Source: an uncultured Methanobrevibacter sp.
GTDB taxonomy: Archaea > Methanobacteriota > Methanobacteria > Methanobacteriales > Methanobacteriaceae
Assembly: GCF_902774605.1 (NCBI RefSeq)
Contig: NZ_CACYJE010000011.1
Location: 1-36,735, forward strand
DNA: 36,735 nucleotides
Direction of reading: 5' to 3'
This document shows, in pieces, positions 1 to 12,000 of the stretch (position 1 is the first letter of the stretch; every line of letters starts with the position of its first letter). The position numbers were made by a program, and so were the translations under genes. Under the pieces are notes generated by a model that was not told the origin of the DNA, ran no database searches, and worked only from the letters and a program-made list of their open reading frames with translations.

Positions 1-3000
1 GCACTCTGATTTACAACTTCACCGTTTACACGAACCACTAAGGTAGCATTGCTGTTTGTGGTAACTGTGAAAGTCAAGTTGGTGTCAATCTCAATATTGC
101 CCACATCAGCAATAGTTACGCTAGGAGCGGTCTTGTTGAGGACTTTGAATACTGCACTTACATTGTCGCATGCTTCATGTTCAAGGTCTCCAAGGTAGTA
201 TGCATGAGCTGTGTATTCGTTTACAGGCAGACTGACAGTCAGTGTGGCAATGCCATTATTATTGATCTCAACAGTGTAGTTGTAACCGTTCACTTCAATT
301 ATGACTTTTCCCCCTGTTACATTAGTCATTGTAACTGTAATTGTTGTGTTTTTGCCGACCATTACTTCCGGAGTTGCCTCAACTGTTAAATCGGTTGTTA
401 TTATTGCTATTTCGAAGTTTTCAACTGCAAATGCATCGGTGTAATTCTTATCACCATTATAAGTTGCAACGAGGTAATTGTTTCCGTAAGTCAGGTTATT
501 TGACAATGTTGCATTGCCATTTTCAAGGTCGACTGTGTAGTTTTGACCCCTTATATAGAATGTCACATTACCGGTTACGTTTCCACTCACTGTTGCAATG
601 ACATCTGTACCGTTTTGAGTCAAGGTAACTGTAGGAGTTGCTTTAACGATTTTTACACGGAACATCTGTGATTTGTAGGAGTAGTTAGCATCACCGGCAT
701 AAATTGCATGTGAGATATATGATCCTGCGGAAAGGTTGTTCAATGTTAATGTTGCTGTGCCGTTTGTAATGTTGACGACATAGACATTGTTTCCGATTTT
801 TATGGTCAGATTCCTGTTTGACACATCGTATGGACTGGTTTTTATTGTAATTGTTGTGTTTTCACCGTATGGATGTTCATCAGCAGTTATGGTCATTTTC
901 CAGTCAGTATTTTGAGCCACATTGAATGTGACATTTGTACTGTTTTTGGCTGCATAGTATCTGCCTCCGTTATATGTCACATTGACTATATGGTCACCGC
1001 CTGCAAGTCCTGTGATATTGGCAAGTTGAGCTGTACCCTCATCAAGAACAACAGTTCCCCATTCGATTCCGTCAACATAAATTGTCACGTTTCCGTCAGC
1101 CATACTTGGCACTTTTACACGTACTACAGCATTGTCGCCGTAGGTGATATTGTCAACTTTAACGTCAACAGTTAAATTGTCAGTTGCACCGACAGTGAAA
1201 TTGACCCGAGTCATGTTGGCATTGTAGTATGGGCTGCCGTAGTAGCTGACAAGAATATTTTTATATTCATCACTGAAGAGGTTAGGAATTGCAAATCTTG
1301 CAACACCGTCAACGATTTCAGTTACATATTCCTGAGTAGGTGTGATAGATACTTTAACGTATCCTGAAACAGGTGCCATAGCGGTAACGTTGACTGTTTC
1401 ACCGGAATGGATTATGAAGTTCAGGGTTGCGTTGATATATTCAACTTCCCAGAATACAATATCGCTTGCATTTGCGGTAATTGTTACATTTCGTTTGAAT
1501 ACATTAAATGTTGTTTCATTGATTTCATATTCATAGTAGTCATCTCCAAGATAGAGTGCGCTCATGGTATATTGACCCGGAGCATATAATGTATCGAATC
1601 TCACAAGTAAAGTGTATGTGCCGTTTTCATATCTTCCATCCCTTGACAGTTCATATCTTTCAGTTCTTCCATTCATGGATAGCACTACAGTTCCGTTACC
1701 GTTTGTGGTAACATTTGCAAGTGCATACTGGCCGTAAACAATGTTTTCAACTACTATCTTAATCCAGGTATCACGTTTCTCGAAGAAGAATGATGTGGAA
1801 TTTTCAGCACTTAAATGCACTTCATCTCCCGGATGATATGCAGTGACTGTGTAATATCCGGCAGACAGATTGTTCAGTGCATATTTTCCGATTGCCAGTG
1901 TCCATGTTGTGAATTCTCCTTCCTGTGTATGGGTGCAGTTCAATGCTGCAGGGTAATAGTTTCCGTCACCGAGCCTGAAGTATATTTGCTCGTCTTTAAG
2001 AGTGAAGTTACTTTTGACTTTAGGGGATAATCTTGCTGTAATTTCAACAATATCTCCGTTAATAACATAGCTCACATCCAAATCAAGAGGCATTTTAACG
2101 TTGACTGTACCGTTTTTATATTCATACTTTTTAAGTTTGGAATCATGAGGCATGAGATGGAAAGCGCCCTGATAGTATAGATTTGGAATTTGAATTCTGT
2201 TGTATTTCATTGGATAAGCGACATCTCCATCTTCCTGATGGACATCGTTGGTTGCATATAATGAATCGACAGATATTATATGGTTGTTTTGAGTATCATC
2301 AAGGATTTCAGCCCAGAATGTGAACTCATCCATCCATGTTACATTATATGTCTTGTTGCCTAACATTGAAATGTATGTCTGAGACCAGATTGTTCCGTTG
2401 TTGAATGTCACATAATCGAAGTTGTTGTTGTCAAGTGTAAGGTTACCGTCGTTCCATACCGCATAGGATACCTGATTGGTTTCAATGTCATAGTCATTTT
2501 CAAGATAAATCAAGTCATCGTTTGGATTTAATCCTGTGATATTATTGTTTGCTATTGTAGCATTTGCACCTCTTGCAATCCATATTGTGTTTTTACCGTC
2601 AAATGAAGAGTTGCTTATAATTGATGTTCCGGCTTGCACATATATTCCGGCGGCATTGTCGGATGATGCTGAAAGCCTTTCGAATGTTGAGTTGTCAACA
2701 GTCACATTACCGTTGATGTAGATTGCACCACCGTTACCCCATGGGGTTGAAGTGTTGTTGAACAGACTGTTTTTAACAACCGCATTGGTATTGTTGAAGT
2801 ATATTGAACCTCCCTCATAGGATGCGCCTGAATTTAGGAAGCGACTGTTTTCAATTGTTACATTATCTGAATTGAGCCATGCAATGGATCCTCCGTTGCT
2901 TAAAGCAAACATTCCGCTGAATGTTACATTGGACAGTAATGAATTGCTTGCATTTATTGCGGTTATGGTACCCATTGCGTGAGATTCAACTTCTGAAAAT

Positions 3001-6000
3001 ACTGTGTTTACAATAGTAAGGTTGTTTGCATTTTCATAGAATAGCGCTCCACCGTCACCATAGGATGAGTTTGTTGCATCCACATAACCTGCACCTACAG
3101 AATGGTCGAATATACATTCGGATATTGAGAGATTAAATGACTGGTGAGCCGCAATTGCTCCACCACGTGTTAAACCGATTGAATATGTGAAGTTTGATTT
3201 AGTAATGTTTACATTATTGCCGTATAATACGATTGATCCTCCTTCACCCACTGCACGTGAACCGGTAAATCTTGACTCCTGAATGGTCATGTTGTCGGAA
3301 AGAGCACCTACATATAATGTACCTCCGTTTACAGCGAATGAATCTTTAAAGGTAGTGTTGTAGATATATCCATTGCTTCCAATCCAGTCGATTGCACCTC
3401 CCTGACCGTTTCTTACGTCAGTCACATAGTTGTTGTCAAAGTATGAGTTGCGCACTTTACAGTTTGGACTGTCCCCCCTTACATAAATCGCTCCACCGCT
3501 TGAATAGGCAGTGTTGTTTATGAAGATATATTGGTTAATGTTAATACTGTCCACACCAAGCCATGCAAGTGCTGCACCGGAAATTCCTGCTTCATTTGAT
3601 ATGAATGTGTTGTTTCCACCGAATCCTCCGGTAGCGTTTGCTTCACGACATAATGCCGCACCGTATTCACCTGCATAGTTGGATATGAATTGGGTGTTGT
3701 TCAGACCCATCATACTTGCGTTACAGTCGATAGCACCACCGTTTTTGGTAGCTTGGTTTTCTTTAAATATTACATTGAATATTCTACTGTTGGATGAAAC
3801 TCCGTTGAGGTATAATGCTCCACCGTATTCGGCAGTGTTATGTGTGAAGTTGGTGAACATGATTTCACCTGCAGATGCTCTCCAGTCAATTGCACCACCA
3901 TGGTCTTGAGCCTGGTTGTCATTAAATACTGAGTAGTAGATGGTGTTTGTTGTACCGTTTCCACCTACATATACTGCACCACCGGATCTTCCGGCGATGT
4001 TTGTAAAGAAGCGAGCATCATTCATTGTTACACCTGATGCCCTTAGGTTGATAGCTCCACCGTCAGCTACAGCCTCATTTTGTCTGAATGTCACATTGTT
4101 AATGGTGGTTTGGGTTTCACTTTCCACCCATACTGCACCACCATAATGTGCACTGTTTTGGGTGAAGTTTGAGTTGATGAGTGTTGCATAGCCACCTACA
4201 ATATCGATTGCTCCACCGTGACCGTGGGTTTCGTTCACGATATGGTTTCCGGTAAAGTATGACATGTTGATTATACAGTTGTCACTGCCCGGACCGACAA
4301 AGATTGCTCCACCTGTTCTTCCGGCAGTGTTGTCTATGAAGTGGTAATCCGTGATGTTGATTCCACGCACTCCCAGCCATGCAAGTGCCGCACCTGAAAT
4401 GCCTGCATGGTTTGAGATGAATGTGTTGTTTGTACCGTGACCGTTTGTTGCACCGGATTCCCTACATAATGCAGCACCGTATTCACCGGCATAGTTTGAG
4501 GTGAATGTGATATTATAGATTCCAATGTTTGCAGCGTTACAGTCGATAGCACCACCGTTTTTGGTAGCGTTGTTTCCTGTGAATCTTACATTTGTCAGGT
4601 TGGTATTTGCGGACCTTCCGTTGAAATAGATTCCTCCACCATAGGCAGCTGCGTTGTTTGTGAAGTTTACATTATCCATCACACCGGCCTGTGCAATCCA
4701 GTAGATACCTCCACCGTAACCTTTTGCCTTGTTTCCGTCAAATACTGATTCAACAACAGTGTTGTTTGTTCCTACACCACCGACATACAATGCTGCACCA
4801 TCCTCAGCAGAGTTGCCATAGAATTTTGTTGAATTCACATTTACCGCTGATGCATGCAGGTTGATAGCTCCACCACGTTCATAAGCAATGTTGTTTGTGA
4901 ATGTTGACCTGTTGATATTTGTGTATCCGTCATAAGAGCCCACATATAATGCTCCACCCAATCTTGCAGTATTTTTTGTGAATTTGGTATTGACGATTGT
5001 AGCATTAGCTGCATAATCAACAATTGCTCCACCAACTCCTAAAATACCGTCAAGAGAACTGGATTGATTATAATAATATGTAGTATGGTCAGTATACTGG
5101 ATTGTCTTATTAATTTGACTAGGTTCATCATATCCTCGAGCGGAATAATACATTGGAGAGCCATCCCATGCATTCCAATCAAATGAGCCTAACCAGTTAA
5201 TAGTTTTATTGGTTACGTAGTTGTTTTCAAAGTTACAGTCAATGATTGAACAGTTATGACTGTCAGGACTTACATAAATTGCTCCTCCACTTACATCAGC
5301 AGAGTTGTTGATGAATGTATAATTAGTGATTTTGATTCCAACTGAACCCATCCATCCAAGAGCTGCACCTGATACATATGCATGGTTATTTTTGAAAGTG
5401 TTGTTTTCACCAGAACCACTTTGAGCATTAATTTCTCTACATAAAGCAGCACCAAACTGAGCATAGTTTCCATCAAATATTGTGTGAGATAAAAACATTT
5501 TAGAAGCATTACAGTCAATAGCTCCACCATTGTATTTAGCGTGATTGTCAATGAACTCACAGCCTGAAATTCTACTTTCATCAGACCTACCTCCAAAGAA
5601 TAATCCTCCACCATAATCAGCACAGTTACTGATGAATTTGGTATCATTCAGATAACCTGATGAAGCAACCCAGTTAATAGCTCCACCAAGACCCTCACCA
5701 GGAGTCTGTCCTTTAGCTACATTACCTTGGAAAAGAGAGGAATAGATATAATTAGCAGTACCTTCACCACCAACAAATAGCGCTCCACCTCTGGTAGCAT
5801 TGTTATAATAGAAATTAGATGCATTAATAGTAACTGCAGATGCAACTATACTAATAGCACCACCAGTGGTTTTTGCATAGTTATGAGTGAAGTTGGATGT
5901 GATAACCTTAATTTCAGTAGATCCAACACCCACATATAGTGCACCACCATCAAATGCTCTGTTTCTTGCAAATGTAGAGTTGACAATTGTACCTTTCTGT

Positions 6001-9000
6001 GAGTACCATTCGATAGCACCACCATGGCCCTGAGTATCTTCATTAGCAACATAATTGTCTTCAAAGACACAATTTGAAACATTACAGTTAAGACTGCCTT
6101 CACCAACATAGATTGCTCCACCGCTGAAACCTGCACCATTATTGTAGAAATAATATTGATTAATACTGATACTTGATGCATTTAACCATGCAAGTGCTGC
6201 TCCTGCAGTCTGAGCATAGTTGTTTGAAAATATATTATTGTGACCGTGCCCGAATGTAGCATTGATTTCCCTACATAAAGCTGCACCATAATCCGCATAG
6301 TTACTGTCAAATGTAGTGTTAATCAGTTCCATATTGGATGCATTACAGTCAATAGCACCACCATTAGTGGTTGCATTGTTATTTGTAAATGAAGTACCAT
6401 ATATTACACAATCTGAAGCGGAAGCATTGAAGTATATTCCTCCACCTAAAACTGCGTAACTGTTGGAAACAGATGAATTCAATAATGCACCATTTTTGCC
6501 TGCCCAGTATAATGATCCTCCAATACCAATAGTATTATCGTCAAGTTCACCATTACCAAATGAAAATGTTTTATTGTATATTCCACTTGCGTTACCTCTA
6601 GCAAAATGTATATTTTTAAAGGTCACATCATTAGAGGTAATATAAAATATTCTTGAAAATCCTAATGCATTTACAGTATAATCATGTCCATCAATGATAA
6701 TTGGATGAGAGATATCTGTAAGATTCATACAGCCTTTATCATACTCATCATCAAATGTATAAGCCCTTGGTAATGATACATGATAAGCACCATCATCCTT
6801 GAGACCACGAGAAATGGCCTGTTCTATTAACCGTTGAAGACGTTGGAAATCACCCATAAGTTCACCGTGTGCTGTATCAAAAGTGAAATTTTGTTTATAC
6901 ATGTAGTTTTCATCTGAAAATCCGACAGTAATATTGTATGTTTGATTTTTCTTAAGGTTACTGAAAGTTGCATAGATTCCCAATTCTGAACTATAATGTT
7001 CCACATAATTTTCAGTAGTTATATTAACTTCACGAACTTCCTCACCGGTAGTGGCGTCAACTAATTTAATAGTAACATTAAGGAACCTTCTAATTGAATC
7101 CCTTGGATTATCTATATAAACTGTAATATATGGGTCATCCATATCTGATTCAGTTTTAATACGTAATATATAATCCTGATTGTATTCAAATAAGGAAGTG
7201 GAGATAAATTGAGTGTTGGTATCAGTATCCTTAAGGTTTGTTCTTCCAGCAGAGGCAGGAACGCCTAAACCATCGAAATTATTATAATCCCTGTATTTTG
7301 TAAGGCCATTATTGGATATGTATAAAACTGCACCACCATTGCGAACAGCAATATTTTTAATAAATGTATCATTATTTATTTTAAGATTTGTATTTAATGG
7401 ACCTGCATCATTATATATAGCACCACCATTATTTGCATGAGAATTTTTAAATGTAGAATCCTTAATTTCTAAATCAGATAACCCTGTATCTGTATAAACT
7501 GCTCCACCATTAAGAGTAGCATTATTTCCATAGAAGTTACATGACAATATCTTTTGATTTATATTTGCAATATAAACAGCACCACCATTTTGCTCGGCAG
7601 TGTTATTAATGAACTCACAATTTTCAACATATCTATTCTTAAATCCTTGTGATCCTAAATAAATTGCACCACCATTTAACGCATGGTTTTTAATAAAAGA
7701 TGAATAAGTAACTGCTACACCTTTAGCAGCTATTGGTATGTAAATTGCACCTCCCTCTTGAGCAGAATTGCTTGTGAAAACATTTCTAGAAGTTACAACA
7801 TTATTCGCATTAAATTCAAGTGCAACATAAACAGCACCACCATAATCAGTTGCAGTGTTATTTGTGAAATTGTTATTTGAAACGGTTATAATATTATTAT
7901 TCGCATAAATCGCACCACCACTTAAAGCGGTGTTTCCTGTGAAATTGTTGAATGATACAGTGGTTGACTGTTGAGGAATGTAGATAGCTCCACCAAATTG
8001 TGTTGCAGTATTGTTAATGAATTCCATATTGCTGATTGTAACAGAACCTTTATCCCAATAAAGGCCTCCACCATATCCTGCAGTATTATTTATGAAAGTA
8101 AAAGTATCATATATAATAGTGCCTTTGGAATATAATCCTCCACCATAATTAACAGCAAAACCGCCAATCATTGTAATATTTTCTAAATTGATAATTTTAG
8201 AAGCATCAGTCCAAATAGCTCCTCCAGACCCTGCAACAGTATTTGCATCTGGACTATTTAATATAGTAGCATTATTTCCTATAAAAGTACAATTAATCAT
8301 TCCATTATTGTTTCCATTAAGAGCTTTAAAAGAAACACCACCACCTATGTTTGCAGTATTGTTTATGAATTTACAGTCTATAAAGTAAATGTAATCACAT
8401 TCCTTAACTTGAACAGCTCCTCCACCCCAAATATTTTTATTTGAAGTTCCTTTTGAAAGAGCAGTATTATTGATAAATGTTACATTAATAATTTTAACAT
8501 CAATAGGTTTAATTGGAGAACCTTGCTTATTGGATACGTATAATGCTCCACCTTCCTTGTCAGACCATGAATTCTCAAATATACAATCACTAATTGTAAA
8601 ATTAGTTTTAGGTCTTAAAAGCATAGCGCCACCTTGAACCCATATACCATTACCGTCATAATCCTCGGTTGTGATGAAATTACCATAAAAAGTACAATTA
8701 TCAATTATACCATGAGAACATGTATCCCATAAAATAGCACCACCATCAGCTTTACCTTTTATAGCCTGAACTGAGTTGTTGATGAATTTAGAATTAGTAA
8801 CACTACCATAACTTCCTTTTTCAGACCAGTAAAGTGCTCCTCCACCTCTTGTAGTTCTTACACCAGAAGAGAAAGTGCCTTTTGCAACAGCAGTGTTGTT
8901 TATGAATGTACAACGATCAACACTATTATATACAGATGATTCACCACCGTGCCAGAAGATTGCTCCTCCATCATATTCAGCTAAATTATTTGTAAAGGTT

Positions 9001-12000
9001 GAGTTGGATAGGCTAGTATGTGCACCAAGATATGAAAAGATTGCTCCTCCATCCCATAAAGCAAATCCTTTATCAAATGTGGAATTGACAATAGTACAAT
9101 AATTACTTTCAAGATAAATTATTCCACCCTGATATGCAAATGAATTTGTAAAGTTAGAGAATGAAATATTTGCATTGTTACCTTTAATATAAATCGCACC
9201 ACCTAAATTGGTTGTAGCATAACTGGTTGGAGAAGTTCTTGCAAAGGTCAAATTGAATGTTGAATTTTTAACATTAGCATTAACCCCTAAAATATAAATA
9301 GCTCCACCACTAACGGTAGCATTGTTCATAGCAAAGTGAGAATCCTCGATTGTAGCATTTACTGCATCAATATATACTGCTCCACCATAGGTATCTGATG
9401 AAGTACGTGTAATAGTTGAATTAATTATTTTTGAATAATCACCTTTAATATAAACTGATCCACCTTCTTTTCCTGCATGAGCAATAGTCAAATCGGAATC
9501 TGAAATGGTAGTATTTACACCATCCACATATATTGATCCACCCTGACCGTTAGGAGCCTGTGAAATAGATGCATTTATTCCTGAAATATTAGTATTAAGA
9601 CCACCAACATAAATAGCTCCACCACTACCATGAACGGCTATTGTAATATTAAATCTTGAATCAATGATTGATGCTGAATCACCTTTAACATAAATTGCAC
9701 CACCATTACCGTTAGTGTGAACTCCATTAATGACTGAACCTGAAGCATTTGTCATTCCAAAAGTGGAATTTTCAATTGTTGCATTAAATCCTGCAACATA
9801 AATAGCTCCACCATTCTCATCAGCAGAACACATCATCAATGAAGAACCATTAACAATTGCATTCTGACCTGCAATGTAAATAATACCTCCATTAACCTTA
9901 GCATGAGACCTGCTTAAGTTAGTGTCTATGATGGATGCATCATTTCCTAAAATGTATATGGATCCACCGTTTCCACCAACCAATACTTCTTTTTTATTTA
10001 TAATTACATTATAACCTGTAGCATTAGCCATAGTTATAGTGGATTTTTCAATATTAGCATTAGTACCGTTAACAAATATTGCACCACCGTCGCCATAAGC
10101 AATACACATTCCAATATAGGTGCCTGTAATGTTTGTATTTTCACCCAAAATGTAAATGGCTCCTCCATTATATGTTGCATTACCCATTGTTAGATTAGAT
10201 CCGACAATTGTGGAATTCGCACCTCTTACGTAAATTGATCCGCCATAATCTGCGAAACTGTGAAGAGCAGTAGCGTTGTCAATTGTAACATTGTTTCCCT
10301 GGATATAGATGATTCCACCACGTTTAGCATTGGACCTGTCAAAGCTACAGTTGATAATGTTTGAGAAGTCACCTAATACATAGATGGAACCTCCACCATA
10401 AACCTGATTGTCAGTACCGAAGGTTACATTACATTTAAAGAAAGTGGATTCAGTAATATTTACATAGTTACCGGTAGCATAAATTGCACCACCGTCAACA
10501 ATTGCTGAACTCATTTCAAAGTGAGATTTGGTTACAAGTGCATTGTTACCTGTAAGACAGATTGTACTTCCTTTTGGTCTTGAAGATTGAAGTGTGTGAC
10601 CGGTAGCACTATTTATTATACAGGTAATGTTATACATCAGACCGTCTTCACCAGTCCAATAGATTGCTCCACCATCGTCTCCGGCAGAGTTTTTAGTGAA
10701 TGTGGAATTATATAATTTACAGTCATCACCAATTACATATATTGCACCACCGTCTTCAATTGAATTACATCTGTCAAAGGTACAGTTCTTGATGATAGTG
10801 TAGTTACCTGTAATAAACATTGCTCCACCCCAGGTTTCATTATCTTTTGCTCCTTCTGCTATATTAGCATATACAACTCCTAAAGTGAATGTGGAGTTTT
10901 GAATTGTTACATTGTTACCTACAAGACAGATTGTACCCCCTTTTGAAGTTGAACCGAATCTACCTAAAGCAGTGTTATTGTAGAATGTGGAATCATAAAC
11001 ACCACATAAATCAGCACCGTGGTCGAAGTTGATTGCACCACCATCATCATAAACAGTGTTGTTTGTAAATTCACAGTGAGTGATGTTGTTGTTTGTTGAA
11101 CCTTCATCGAAGTTAATCGCTCCACCGTTTCTACGAGCAAGGTTGTTGTAGAATTTGGAGTCAATGATTTTACAATCCTTAGCGTTTACGTCAAATGCAA
11201 CTGCTCCACCATGACCTGTGAGCTTGTAATTTACTTTAGTATCACTATTTGCATCATTTCTTTCCTGAGTATAGTTTGCCCATGTGTTGTTTGCTACACC
11301 TTCAGCATAGTTGCTTTCAAATTTACATAATTCAAATGTTGCATTCTTATTGTCCTGTAAAAAGACTGCTCCTCCACGACCTACTGATGTACAGTTGGTA
11401 AATGTAGCATTGTAAATGTATAAATGGTCACCGGTAATCATGATTGCACCAGCATCCCCACCTGTAGTGTTTGTATCCCAGTGGCTTGAATCCCAACCGG
11501 CATATTTTACAAGACCGTCTTTACTGGTTTTTAAAGATCCTCCAAAGGAGGTTGCATTAATGATAGTGATGTTTTTCATTTCACCATAATCACCATCGTA
11601 GTAGATTGCACCAGCGGAACGTGCTGCACGGGTGTTGTTGAATGTACAGTTGATTACTTTACCGTAGTTTGCACCGGCGAGCCAGTCTACTCCTCCACCG
11701 TTTGTTCCGGAGGTACAGTTTTCAAAGTAACAGTTGGTGAATTCCACATGGTCTCCACCGGTCATGTATGCTGCTCCTCCACGGCGTGCGGAGTCTGAAT
11801 TGTAGAAGTTACAGTTGTCGATGTATCCAATGTTTCCACTCCAGAGGATTGTTCCTCCGTCACCTCCGAAGAACTGGTCGATACCCCAATCCTGTGGGGA
11901 TGGGCAAGTATCGTTAATAATGGTGATTTGGTCTAGGAGTAACCATCTATTTTCACCATTCTTATTAACATATACCCATGACTCGTAATGAATTCCGTCA

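Noticed and set aside
5291-6181. Minus-strand frames of 118 and 111 codons at 5291-5647 and 5846-6181
   Set aside because: They lie in another frame of the giant adhesin; the sequences are Thr/Leu/Met-rich shadows of the GGAIY repeats, with no start signals.
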